A stretch of 64,000 bases of DNA from Agilicoccus flavus (GTDB taxonomy: Bacteria > Actinomycetota > Actinomycetes > Actinomycetales > Dermatophilaceae): assembly GCF_014857905.1 (NCBI RefSeq), contig NZ_JACYXE010000001.1, positions 434,001-498,000 on the forward strand, read 5' to 3'. Position 1 is the stretch's first letter; every line of letters begins with the position of its first letter. Made by a program: the position numbers and the translations under genes. Shown here one piece after another: positions 18,579 through 27,105 of the stretch. The notes below the pieces were generated by a model. The model ran no database searches. It saw only the letters and a list, made by a program, of their open reading frames with translations, and was not told where the DNA came from.

Positions 18579-18688
18579 AGTTTTCACGCCAACTGCACTG
18601 CCAATGACGTCCCCGTGTCGGGCCCGACCCCCTGACCAGCGACGATGTCATCGCCGCCGCAAAAGGCAGTGCAGTTGGCGTGAAAACT
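18579..18688. repeat. Small element with perfect 24-bp terminal inverted repeats
   Basis: Left arm 18579-18602 and right arm 18665-18688 are perfect reverse complements (outer end AGTTTTCACGCCAACT...). They enclose 62 bp with no gene. The arms are clearly more AT-rich than the flanks. It could be a MITE, a REP-like unit or a strong hairpin between the two genes. A similar-sized element with unrelated arms lies at 43196-43313. Confidence 0.8.
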
Positions 18689-18908
18689 CGGACCCGGCCC
18701 GGCCCTGCGGCCAGGAGCGCCGGGCCCGCGGCCGCCGACCGTCCGCCATCCGGGCGGCCGCGCCGGCGGGGGCACGCTCGGCGGGGCGTCGTCGGCGCCG
18801 ACCTCGTCGGGCCCCGCGAACCGGTCCCCGCCGCGGCGCTGGATCAGACGCCGCTCGGTGTCGGGGCCGCGCGGCGACGCCGCGCGCCCGACGGCCCGGC
18901 CGGACGGA

Positions 18909-19586
18909 TCACCCGGCCGGCCGCGAGTACGCCGCCGTCACGACTAGGGTCGACGTCACCCGCCACCTGCCGATCAGCGGGGGGAGCGCCTCCGGCGTGC
19001 GCGAGGTTGCCGCGAAGGACCCGTCGGGGCGCAGGTCGACCGCGACGTCCGCGGCCTCCCGCCACACGCGGTCGGCCGGGAAGGTCGCCTTGAAGACCGC
19101 CTCCTTGGCGGAGAAGAGCACGGTGTCCCACGCGACCGCCCACCCCGGCGGGAGACCGGCGACCCGCTCCCGCTCGCCCGGGGCGATGACGAGGTCGGCG
19201 ACGTCCGGCTCGAGCGGGGCGTGCACCTCGGCGTCGACGCCCAGGCGCGAGAGCACGGCGGTCGAGGCGACCGCGGCGGCCCAGAATCCCGCGCAGTGGG
19301 TGATGCTGCCGACGAACCCGGGGGGCCACCGCGGGGCGCGGTCCGGCCCGACCGGCACGGGCCCGGGGGTGACGCCGAGGTCGGCGAGCGCGCCGCGCGC
19401 ACACGCCCGACCGGTCGCGAATTCGCGCACCCGGGTCGGGGCGGCCCCCGCGACCGCTGCCGCCTCCTCGCCGAGCAGCGACGAGCGCGCGGCCTCGAGA
19501 TCGAGCGGGGTGTCGGTGGCCCGGACGGCGACACCGGCCGGCAACGCGCCCCGGAGGACGGCCGACCCGCTCGCGTCACGACCCAT
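18909..19586 (-). CDS. Sfp/EntD-type 4'-phosphopantetheinyl transferase
   Basis: 225 residues from the ATG at 19586. Motifs: RVREFATGRACAR (P0/P1 region), GFVGSITHCAGFWAAAVA, the Mg-binding GVDAE, and VLFSAKEAVFKATF, all diagnostic of EntD-like transferases that convert apo-carrier proteins to the holo form. It should activate the two carrier domains of the neighbouring operon. An upstream in-frame extension exists but is GC-biased filler; MGRDASGSAVLRGALP gives the family's usual start. Confidence 0.9.
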   Translation of the reverse strand: MGRDASGSAVLRGALPAGVAVRATDTPLDLEAARSSLLGEEAAAVAGAAPTRVREFATGRACARGALADLGVTPGPVPVGPDRAPRWPPGFVGSITHCAGFWAAAVASTAVLSRLGVDAEVHAPLEPDVADLVIAPGERERVAGLPPGWAVAWDTVLFSAKEAVFKATFPADRVWREAADVAVDLRPDGSFAATSRTPEALPPLIGRWRVTSTLVVTAAYSRPAG

Positions 19587-19799
19587 CACGTCCGCCACGT
19601 TCCCAGATCGCGAGAGCGTGCAGGCGGAACGGGCTCGGACGTCCGCGCGGGCGGCGTAGGTGACATCGGTGACGAGCGCGGCCCAGGACGCCGACCCGAG
19701 GTGCCGGTTCCCCCGTACGGTCACGTTCGTGACGGCAGGGCCCGCCCTCGTCGTGCGAGCCGAGCCGACGATCGCGGGCCCGGGGTCGCCGCCCGCGCG

Positions 19800-20183
19800 T
19801 CAGCGGTCCGGGATCACGGCCTCCACCCGCTCTCGCAGCTCTGCGGCGTGGCGGGACAGGACGCCCCAGACCAACTCGTCGTCCACAGCGTCCTCGTCGT
19901 GACCCAGGTGATGGCGCATGCTGATCGCCCGGCGCCAGGCGGGGTCGGCGCTGCGCTCCGCCAGGAACGCGTCCGGGAGTCGCCGGACCGCCTCGCCGAG
20001 TTTGAGGACGACGGAGTCGGCGGACAGCCTCGGCACGCCCAGTTCGGGATCACTGTCGTACCAGCGTCGACCTCGCGCGCCGATGAGCTCCGCTCGGCGA
20101 CACAACACCGCCACGTCCCTGAGCCGCTGTTCGGTGCCCGCGCCGTAGCGGCGATCGAGTTCGCTCACCACGTCCTCGCTCAC
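19800..20183 (-). CDS. hepT: HepT-like HEPN-domain toxin (type VII TA)
   Basis: 127 residues. The HEPN RNase signature R-x4-H is present in MRHHLGHDED near residue 93. In characterised HepT toxins the motif is RX4HXY and the Tyr is AMPylated by MntA; here that position is Glu. The ATG at 20183 overlaps the stop of the MntA-like gene, giving the normal antitoxin-toxin coupling. It may cleave tRNA or mRNA when not neutralised. Confidence 0.75.
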   Translation of the reverse strand: MSEDVVSELDRRYGAGTEQRLRDVAVLCRRAELIGARGRRWYDSDPELGVPRLSADSVVLKLGEAVRRLPDAFLAERSADPAWRRAISMRHHLGHDEDAVDDELVWGVLSRHAAELRERVEAVIPDR

Positions 20184-20620
20184 CAGGTCACGGCGGTTCG
20201 CCCGATCTCGTGGCCGGGCGACAGCGCGCGGGAGGTCACCAGGTCGACGCGACAGCCCAGCAGGGCCTCGAGCTCGTCGCCCGCGTCGACGAGGTCGAGG
20301 ACGTCCGCTCCCTCGTCGACGTCGACGACCAGGTCGACATCGCTGCCGGGAGCATCGTCGCCACGGGCCACCGAGCCGAAGACCCGCGGCCGGGTCAGGC
20401 CGTGTCCCTCGAGAATGCGCAGGACCTCCGGCCGATGCGCCGACAGGACCTCACTCGGCCGAGGGCGCAGCGCCGCCCGCAACCGCTCGAGCATCTCCGG
20501 CGACGGGCGACGCCGACCCGATTCGTAGGCCGCGATACTGGGCTGGGCGACGCCGCTGCGGCGCGCCAGCTCGGCCTGGCTCACTCCCGCTGCCGCTCGC
20601 AGGTCGACCACTGAGGTCAT
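20180..20620 (-). CDS. mntA: XRE-HTH fused to MntA-like nucleotidyltransferase antitoxin
   Basis: 146 residues. Residues 1-55 are an XRE helix-turn-helix (AAGVSQAELARRSGVAQPSI). Residues 60-146 are a minimal nucleotidyltransferase with GSVARGDDAPGSDVDLVVD, the GSxxRGD...SDxDL active site. MntA proteins inactivate HepT by AMPylation; fusion to a DNA-binding domain suggests it also autoregulates. Confidence 0.85.
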   Translation of the reverse strand: MTSVVDLRAAAGVSQAELARRSGVAQPSIAAYESGRRRPSPEMLERLRAALRPRPSEVLSAHRPEVLRILEGHGLTRPRVFGSVARGDDAPGSDVDLVVDVDEGADVLDLVDAGDELEALLGCRVDLVTSRALSPGHEIGRTAVTW

Positions 20621-20634
20621 GCAGAGATCATGAC
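20616..20634. promoter_or_regulatory. Dyad over the hepT/mntA operon start
   Basis: GTCATG (20616-20621) and CATGAC (20629-20634) form a dyad spanning the antitoxin start codon. This position suits autorepression by its XRE domain. Confidence 0.4.
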
Positions 20635-20716
20635 GCGATATGGGCCGTGGTCGGTGACTCCTGCGGCGCGACTCGTCTCCCGTCGAGCACGCCTCGAGCC
20701 GAGCCCCCGCACCCCA

Positions 20717-23635
20717 TCACCCCAGGAGCCCGAGCCGGCGGGCGGTGGCGACCGACTCGCCGCGGGTCGACGCCCCGAGCTTGGCCAGCACGTTCGAGAC
20801 GTGGACGCTCACGGTCTTGGGGCTGATGAACAGCGATGTCGCGATCTGGCCGTTGGTGCGTCCCTGCGCGACGAGCTCGAGCACCTCGCGCTCCCGGGCG
20901 GTCAGCACGCCCCCGCCGCCGCGCGCCGGCGCGACCGCGAGGTCGTCGAGCACCGCGAGCAGCGGCCGGGCCCCGAGAGCCTCGGCCCGGGCCCGCGCCT
21001 GCGCGACGACGTCCGCCGCCTCGGAGCGGCGGCCCACGGCGATGAGGGCCCGCGCCAGGCCCACGCGGGAGCCCACGGCCTCCGCGACGTGCGGCAACGC
21101 GTCGAACGACGACACGGATCGCTCCCAGGCGGCCACGAACACGCCGGGGTCGGGCCCCTCCCCCGCACCGGCGGCGATGCGGTGTCGTTCGGCCACGAGC
21201 CGGTCGCGCCAGGCCCGGGACTCCGGGCCGAACGTCCTCCGCGCGGTCGCGTCGTCGCCGAGCAGATACCCGGCGTACTCCTCGACGAGGTCGGTGAACC
21301 GCGTCTGCAGAGCCGGGTCGATGTCGCGCGGTAGGTCGGCCGCCCGGCCCGCGAGAAGGGCGGCCAGGCGGTACCAGCCCTGGAAGCGCGGCGACCAGAC
21401 CCGACGCAGCAGCGCCACGCCCGACTCGATCCACTCGAGCACGGTCTCGTGCTGCGCCTGCCGGGCGTAGTGCTCGACCGCGGGCCCCATCGTGCACAGG
21501 ACGAGGAGAGCGTCCACCTCCCACCAGGCGCGGGCGCGCAGCAGGGGGGCCGGGTCCACGTCCGCCCGCCGGGCCTGCGCCAGCTCGACGAGCGAACCGT
21601 CGAGCAGCCCGCGGGCCGGGTAGGGCAGGTCGGCGGGGGCGCTGAGCCGGTCGGCCGCCTCCTCCCACCGGCCCAGCAGGTACGCAGTCCGGCCCGCGTG
21701 CAGCCGACAGTCGAACCCGTAGAGACCCCAGGGTCGCCGCAGTCGCTCGGCGACGTCCGCGCCCCGGACGAAGTCGTCGTGCGCCGCCTCGATCTCGCCC
21801 GCGTTGTAGCTCGACATCCCCAGCCGGAACAGGCCCTGCAACCGGATCTCGTCGGGCGTCTCGGGGGCGGCGACCACGGCGACCACCGTGTCCCGCTGAC
21901 GGGCGGGGTCGGTGTCCTCGAGCAGCCGGGCGCGGAGCATCCTCACCTCGGCCACCACCTCCGGGGCCCCGAGCTCGTCGGCGAGACCGGCGAGCTCGTC
22001 CGCCAGCGCCTCGGCCTCCTCCCGGTGCTTACCGGCGCCGAGGATCACGTGCACGCGCACGCCCAGCACCCGGGCGCGCAACGCGTCCCGGGTCTGCGGG
22101 AGCAGGGCCACCGCCTGCGCCGACAGGTCGAGGGGCGATCCGGGGAGGTCGAGGATGTTGTGCCAGGACGCCAGCTCGGCCAGGAGCGCAGCCCGCTGCC
22201 GGGGGTGCCGACCCGCGGGCATCGACTCGAGGACCTCACGCAGGAGGCCGAGGGCGCGCACGTGGTCGCCCGTGGCGCCGGCGGCCTGCGCCGCCGACAG
22301 CGCGACCTCGGCCCTGGTCACGTCGTCGTCGATCCAGCCCAGGGCGGCCTCGTAGTGCCCGAGGGCGTCCCGCGCGCCGCCGACCCGCATCGCGGCATGC
22401 CCCGCGGCGACGCTGGCCCGCGCCGCGGTGGCCGCGTCGCCGATGGCCGCGGCGTGGGCCGCGACCGCCGCGTCGGAGCACGACCGCGGGTCCGCCAGCA
22501 GCGCCTCGATCCAGGCCTGGTGGAGCCGACGGGCGGCTCCGGGCAGGATCCCCAGCGCGAGGGTCTCGCCGAGCAGCGCGTGCCGGAACGACCAGGTGGG
22601 CGTGCCGGCCCCGAGCTCGCCGAGCGCGTGACCGCCCGGGGGCACCCGCTCGAGGACGTGGTGCTCGATCGCCTCGGCCAGGGCCCGGTCGAGGGCGTCG
22701 TCGTCCAGCCCCACGACCCGGGCGAGCAGGTCGTGCCGCACGGTCCGGCCGGCGACGGCCGCGGCGCGCACCACCGCGCCGGCGTCGTCGCTGAGGCGGT
22801 CCAGCCGGCGTTCCAGCACCGAGGTGAGGTCCTCGGTCGGCTTCCCCTCGTCCCCCGGGTTGGTGGCCAGCTCCTCGGCGAAGAACGCGTTGCCCTCCGA
22901 CCGCGTCACGACCCGATCGACCGTGGCGGGGTCGAGCGGTGGGCCCGGCTGCCCGGCCACCAGCTCGCGGATCGCGCCGGCCGGCAGCGGCCCCAACGAG
23001 ATCCGCCCGACGAGGGGCAACCTCGTCCACTGGGGGAGGGTGTCGTACAGCGGATGCTGCCGGTGCAGGTCGTCGCTGCGGTAGCTCACGACGAGAGTGA
23101 CGTCGCCGTCGAAGCCGCGCGTCAGCAGCAGGGTCAGCAGCTCCCGAGAGCTCCGGTCGCTCCAGTGGACGTCCTCGACGACGGCGAGCAGGGGCCGCCG
23201 ACGACCCACCGCGACGAGCAGGGCCTGCACGGCCTCGCCCACCGCCCCCGGGGACACTCCCGCGGGCGCGTCGACGTCCCGACCGGCGACGAGGGACGCG
23301 AGCGCCGGGTGGCGTTCGAGGACCTCCTCCGACGCGTCCGGTTCCGCGGCGACCAGCGCGCCGACGAGCTCGACGAACGGCAGCCACGCCGTGCCCGATC
23401 CCGCCGCTCCGACGCAGTGCCCGGCGGCGACGAGCCGGCCGGCCTCGCCCGCCCGGTGCGCGAGTTCCGCGATGAACCGGGACTTCCCGATCCCCGCGTC
23501 GCCGCCGACCACCAGGCCCGACACGCGCGACGGCGCCGTCGGGCCCAGGCCGAGGAGGCGACACGCGGCGTCCAGTTCGCGGTCGCGTCCGACGAGCGGG
23601 TGGTGGCGCGGGGCCAGGGTCACGCTCCTCAGCAT
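20717..23635 (-). CDS. LuxR-family LAL regulator with ATP-binding domain (second copy type)
   Basis: About 972 residues from the ATG at 23635 (a GTG at 23624, directly behind GAGGAG, is an alternative). The N-terminus HHPLVGRDRELDAACRLLGL opens the family. The P-loop is GGDAGIGKS and Walker B is LLAVVEDVHWSD. A long alpha-helical middle follows, and the C-terminal LuxR HTH reads LTAREREVLELVAQGRTNGQ ... KTVSVHVSNVLAKL. It lies downstream of a small gene in the same direction. Its target is unknown; a weak version of the cluster promoter boxes lies upstream of the pair. Confidence 0.88.
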   Translation of the reverse strand: MLRSVTLAPRHHPLVGRDRELDAACRLLGLGPTAPSRVSGLVVGGDAGIGKSRFIAELAHRAGEAGRLVAAGHCVGAAGSGTAWLPFVELVGALVAAEPDASEEVLERHPALASLVAGRDVDAPAGVSPGAVGEAVQALLVAVGRRRPLLAVVEDVHWSDRSSRELLTLLLTRGFDGDVTLVVSYRSDDLHRQHPLYDTLPQWTRLPLVGRISLGPLPAGAIRELVAGQPGPPLDPATVDRVVTRSEGNAFFAEELATNPGDEGKPTEDLTSVLERRLDRLSDDAGAVVRAAAVAGRTVRHDLLARVVGLDDDALDRALAEAIEHHVLERVPPGGHALGELGAGTPTWSFRHALLGETLALGILPGAARRLHQAWIEALLADPRSCSDAAVAAHAAAIGDAATAARASVAAGHAAMRVGGARDALGHYEAALGWIDDDVTRAEVALSAAQAAGATGDHVRALGLLREVLESMPAGRHPRQRAALLAELASWHNILDLPGSPLDLSAQAVALLPQTRDALRARVLGVRVHVILGAGKHREEAEALADELAGLADELGAPEVVAEVRMLRARLLEDTDPARQRDTVVAVVAAPETPDEIRLQGLFRLGMSSYNAGEIEAAHDDFVRGADVAERLRRPWGLYGFDCRLHAGRTAYLLGRWEEAADRLSAPADLPYPARGLLDGSLVELAQARRADVDPAPLLRARAWWEVDALLVLCTMGPAVEHYARQAQHETVLEWIESGVALLRRVWSPRFQGWYRLAALLAGRAADLPRDIDPALQTRFTDLVEEYAGYLLGDDATARRTFGPESRAWRDRLVAERHRIAAGAGEGPDPGVFVAAWERSVSSFDALPHVAEAVGSRVGLARALIAVGRRSEAADVVAQARARAEALGARPLLAVLDDLAVAPARGGGGVLTAREREVLELVAQGRTNGQIATSLFISPKTVSVHVSNVLAKLGASTRGESVATARRLGLLG

Positions 23636-23679
23636 GGCAGCGCCCCCGCTCCCGGGCTCGGGGATCGTGCGCGCCGGGG

Positions 23680-23877
23680 TCACCCGACGCCGGTGACGGG
23701 GCGCGGCCGGGCGGCCAGGGCGTCGTGGTGCTCGCGCCGGCGGACGAGGAAGTCCGAGCGGATGCCGCGCAGCACCCCCCGCGCGCCCGCGCCCGGGCCT
23801 GCCCGTCCCGCGCCCGCGCGTTCGCGGCGGTACGCGACCTCCGCGGCGATGAAGTATTCGTCTCCGTACCAGCTCAC
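23680..23877 (-). CDS. Small protein of unknown function, 65 residues
   Basis: GTG at 23877 with GGAGGC upstream; begins MSWYGDEYFIAAEVAYRRE and ends VTGVG. It is a basic, Arg/Ala/Gly-rich helix-forming protein with no membrane segment. It lies 44 bp ahead of the LAL regulator and is probably co-transcribed with it. Confidence 0.5.
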   Translation of the reverse strand: MSWYGDEYFIAAEVAYRRERAGAGRAGPGAGARGVLRGIRSDFLVRRREHHDALAARPRPVTGVG

Positions 23878-23920
23878 GGCGTGCCTCCTTCGGTGGTGTC
23901 GTCGGCGGGTGCCGACACCT

Positions 23921-23990
23921 CCACGTTGGGCGCCTGAGGTACCCCGCCACATCGGACGAATGACCTACGCGAGGCCCTCGACCACCTCAG
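23921..23990 (-). promoter_or_regulatory. Possible diverged copy of the CTrAGG/CGATG promoter
   Basis: On the minus strand: CTGAGG (23990-23985), CGTAGG 21 bp later, CGATG at 23954-23950, then CCAACGTGG ending at 23921. Order agrees with P1-P3, but spacings differ by one or two bases and the second box and the -10 are degenerate. Upstream of the small gene/LAL pair. Confidence 0.3.
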
Positions 23991-24100
23991 ATCTCCGCGC
24001 ACCACGACCGGGCTGCTCAGGGGCCGTCCGGGGGCCGTCCGGCGCCGCTCCGGGGCCGCTCCGAGAAGGCCGATCAGGAGTCCGTCCGTAGGCTGAGCGG

Positions 24101-24880
24101 ATGGCGCCCTCCGAGCGCGGCGGCACGCCCTTGCTCGTGCTCCGCAAGATCACCACGCTGCTCGACGCCTTCACCCTCGAGCGCCCGGTCCTGAGCGCGG
24201 CCGAGCTGCGGGAGGCCTCGGGGCTGCCGGCCTCGACGGTCCAACGGCTCGTCGCCAACCTCGTCGACGAGGGCTTCCTCGACCGGACGGAGCGCGGCTA
24301 CCGGATCGGCGTCCGCGTGGCGTACTGGGCCGCCGCCGGGTCGGTCGGCGCCGAGATCCTCGACGTCACCCGCCCGGTCCTGGCGGACCTCCGGGACATC
24401 ACCGGCGAGACGGCGTGCCTCTACCAGACCTCGATGGACCTGCGCGTGTGCACGGCCGTCGCGGAGACCCGGCACTCCCTGCGCCGGCCGATGCGGGTCG
24501 GCCAGGCGATGCCGATCCACGTCGGGTCCGCCGGCCGCGTCATCCTCGCCTGGGACGACGCGCTCGCCCGCCGCGTGCTCGCCGCCGACCTTCCCAGCCT
24601 CACCGACGCGACGATCACCGACCGCGCGCGCCTGCGGGAGGTGCTGGGCCAGGCCCGGGCCGACGGGTTCGCCATCACGACCGGGGAGCGGGAGTCGGGC
24701 GCCAGCGGCCTGTCCGCCCCCGTCTTCGACCCGCACCGCCAGGTCGTGGGCGCGATCACGGTCATGGGTCCGTCCCTGCGCATGCCCGCCGACGTGTGTC
24801 TCGGCTGGATCGACCACGTCGTCGGCGCCGCCGAGCGCGTCACGCGGATGCTCGGCGGGCGCCGGCCGATCTCTGGCTGA
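24101..24880 (+). CDS. IclR-family transcriptional regulator
   Basis: 259 residues. N-terminal winged helix (LSAAELREASGLPASTVQRL) and C-terminal IclR effector domain (GSAGRVILAWDD, ASGLSAPVFDPHRQVVGAITV). IclR proteins commonly control aromatic or carboxylic acid catabolism. It converges, 8 bp apart, on the CoA-transferase/lyase/ABC operon, the likely target. Confidence 0.88.
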   Translation: MAPSERGGTPLLVLRKITTLLDAFTLERPVLSAAELREASGLPASTVQRLVANLVDEGFLDRTERGYRIGVRVAYWAAAGSVGAEILDVTRPVLADLRDITGETACLYQTSMDLRVCTAVAETRHSLRRPMRVGQAMPIHVGSAGRVILAWDDALARRVLAADLPSLTDATITDRARLREVLGQARADGFAITTGERESGASGLSAPVFDPHRQVVGAITVMGPSLRMPADVCLGWIDHVVGAAERVTRMLGGRRPISG

Positions 24881-24888
24881 CCCGCCGG

Positions 24889-25821
24889 TCAGCCCGCGTG
24901 GCCGAAGGTCCACGGGAAGGCGGTCGCGCGCGACCGGGCCCCGCTCGCAGCCCGCGACCGGTCCGGCTCGTCGACCGCGGCGGTCACGCCCTCGCCCAGC
25001 TCGACGAGCCGGCGGAGCACCGCCGGCTCGAGCCACCCGGGTCGCAGCGCGAACGCGAGGTCCTCCGTGGCCGTGTTGCCCGAGGCGCCGGGCGCGAACG
25101 GGCAGCCGCCGAGTCCGCCGAGGGCCCCGTCGACGACGTCGGCGCCGGCCTCGACGGCCGCGAGGGCGTTCGCCACGCCCATCCCCCACGTGTCGTGGCC
25201 GTGGAAGACGACCCCGATCTCGCCGGGCATCGCCTCGACGGCCTCGCGCACCCGCCCCACCAGCGAGGCGACCTCGCCCGGGTGGGCCTGACCGAGGGTG
25301 TCGCAGACGACGACGTCGCTGCAGCCGCGGGCACGGGGGTCGCGGACGAGGTCGAGGACGGCGTCCGGGTCGACCGGGCCCTCGAACGGGCAGGTGAAGG
25401 ACGTCGCGAGACACAGTTGCACGTCGGCGCCCACGCGCGCGGCCACCTCGAGGGCCTCGGGCAGCGCGGCCATGCTCGTCTCCGCGTCCCGCCCCACGTT
25501 GGCGCGGTTGTGGGCGTCGGAGACCGAGAGGCAGTACTGGAGGCGCCGGACCCCGGCGTCGACCGCCCGCCGCACGTGGCCGGGGGTCGCGACCCACACC
25601 CAGCACCGCTCCAGTTCGTCGGGCTCCAGCGCGGCGACGAGGTCCAGGGTGTCCGCCGTCGCGGGCACGAGGTCCGGCCGGGCCATGGACCCGATCTCCA
25701 GATGCTCGACACCCAGCTCCAGCAGCTCGCGCACGAGGGCGACCTTGCGCTCCAGCGGCAGTCGCCCCCCGGCGAGCTGCAGCCCGTCGCGCAGCGTGAC
25801 GTCGCGGATCGCCCCGGTCAC
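24889..25821 (-). CDS. Hydroxymethylglutaryl-CoA lyase family protein
   Basis: 310 residues; GTG at 25821 overlaps the CoA-transferase stop (GTGA). TIM-barrel HMGL-like: the catalytic RDVTLRDGLQ, metal-ligand HGHDTWGMG, and the C-terminal Cys loop GGCPFAPGASGNTATEDL are all present. The family cleaves 3-hydroxy-acyl-CoA thioesters to acetyl-CoA (or a homologue) plus a keto acid. With the adjacent CoA-transferase it would cleave an activated 3-hydroxy acid; HMG itself or a related C4-C6 acid is possible. Confidence 0.88.
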   Translation of the reverse strand: MTGAIRDVTLRDGLQLAGGRLPLERKVALVRELLELGVEHLEIGSMARPDLVPATADTLDLVAALEPDELERCWVWVATPGHVRRAVDAGVRRLQYCLSVSDAHNRANVGRDAETSMAALPEALEVAARVGADVQLCLATSFTCPFEGPVDPDAVLDLVRDPRARGCSDVVVCDTLGQAHPGEVASLVGRVREAVEAMPGEIGVVFHGHDTWGMGVANALAAVEAGADVVDGALGGLGGCPFAPGASGNTATEDLAFALRPGWLEPAVLRRLVELGEGVTAAVDEPDRSRAASGARSRATAFPWTFGHAG

Positions 25822-27095
25822 GACGCGACCTCCCCGGCGTCCGGGCCCGACGCCGCGTCCCCGCCGGCGAGGCGCTCGGCGAGCCGGCCGGCCTCGGCGG
25901 GGTCGAGGTCGAGGTAGTCGGCGAGCACGGCGGCGCCGTCCGCCCCGAGGTCGGGGCCGAGGTTGCGCACCGGCAGCGAGCGACCGCCGATGACCGGCGT
26001 GATACCGGGGAAGGCGACGTCGCTCATCGTCCGCGCGCCGTCGCTGACGTCGAAGCGCTGGATCATGTCGCGCGCCGCGTAATGCGGGTCGGTCACGAGT
26101 TCGCTCGCCCGCAGGATGGGGCCGGCCGGGATGCCCTCCGCGTCGAGCAGCGTGAGCGCCTCCTGCGCCGGCCGCGCCGCCGTCCATCGCCCGATGGCGT
26201 CGTCGAGCTCGTCGCGGCGCGCCCAGCGGCCCTCGTTCGTGGCCAGAGCGGGGTCGGCGGCGAGGTCGGGGCGCTCGATGACCCGCATGTACCGCGCGAA
26301 GATGCCGTCGCCGTTGCCCGCGACGACGATGCTCGCGCCGTCGGCGCACACGTACGCGTTGCTCGGAGCGATCCCCTCCATCCGGCCGCCGGTGCGCGTG
26401 CGCTCGACGCCGTACGCGGAGTATTCGGGCACGAGCGACTCCGTCACCGAGAACATCGCCTCGTTGAGGGCCACGTCGATGATGCGGCGCTCGAGCGGCA
26501 CCGCGGCCACGCGGCCCTGCTCGAACAGCGACATCACGGCCCCGAAGGCGGCGTAGATCCCGGCGATCGTGTCGCCGATCGACACCCCCACCCGGACGGG
26601 CGCGCGGTCCGGCTCGCCGACGAGCTCGCGGAACCCGCCGTACGCCTCCGCGACCGCCGCGAAGCCCGGACGCGGCGACAGCGGGCCGGTCTGCCCGAAC
26701 GCCGACACCCGCACGAGCACGAGCCGCGGGTTCACCTCGTCGAGGACCTCGGGCCCCAGGCCCCACCGCTCGAGGGTGCCGGGGCGGAAGTTCTCGATGA
26801 GCACGTCGACCCGGGGCAGCATGGACAGGACGGTGCGCCGCCCCACCTCGCTGCGCAGGTCCATGACGATGGAGCGCTTGTTGCGGTTGATGGTGCGGAA
26901 GAGCATCGACGTGTCGCCGCCGTGCAGGCGCCACCCGCGCAGCTCGTCGCCCCGGCCCGGTCGCTCGACCTTGACGACGTCGGCGCCGAAGTCGGCGAGC
27001 AGCCGGCCGGCCGTGGGGGCCGCGATGTAGTTGCCGAGTTCGAGGACCCGCACCCCGGCCAGCGGGGCGGGGGGCTCGGGCGATGGTGCCGTCAT
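25818..27095 (-). CDS. Class III (CaiB/Frc-type) CoA-transferase
   Basis: 425 residues. Opening LAGVRVLELGNYIAAPTAGR, then FGADVVKVERPGRGDELRGW, NRNKRSIVMDL, and the catalytic Asp in GVSIGDTIAG. The family moves CoA between carboxylic acids by a ping-pong mechanism with an aspartyl-CoA intermediate. It lies 10 bp after the ABC substrate-binding gene and overlaps the lyase, so the operon imports an acid, activates it and cleaves it (inference). Confidence 0.9.
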   Translation of the reverse strand: MTAPSPEPPAPLAGVRVLELGNYIAAPTAGRLLADFGADVVKVERPGRGDELRGWRLHGGDTSMLFRTINRNKRSIVMDLRSEVGRRTVLSMLPRVDVLIENFRPGTLERWGLGPEVLDEVNPRLVLVRVSAFGQTGPLSPRPGFAAVAEAYGGFRELVGEPDRAPVRVGVSIGDTIAGIYAAFGAVMSLFEQGRVAAVPLERRIIDVALNEAMFSVTESLVPEYSAYGVERTRTGGRMEGIAPSNAYVCADGASIVVAGNGDGIFARYMRVIERPDLAADPALATNEGRWARRDELDDAIGRWTAARPAQEALTLLDAEGIPAGPILRASELVTDPHYAARDMIQRFDVSDGARTMSDVAFPGITPVIGGRSLPVRNLGPDLGADGAAVLADYLDLDPAEAGRLAERLAGGDAASGPDAGEVAS

Positions 27096-27105
27096 GGGGT
27101 CCGCC

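Larger units (their letters stand above)
18126..18908. other. 783-bp region without a supportable gene
   Basis: Between sbnB and the PPTase. Open frames here have poor similarity to anything recognisable. It holds a 16-bp palindrome (18406-18421) and a 110-bp inverted-repeat element (18579-18688). On the minus strand a short stretch (TIVLPTVGVVVVTAAG) looks like a decayed membrane-protein fragment. The region may be the scar of a lost regulator/transporter pair. Confidence 0.5.

Noticed and set aside
18213-18635. Open frame of 140 codons over the palindrome and inverted repeat
   Set aside because: Runs through the inverted-repeat element, shows no family motif and ends inside it; not a credible gene.
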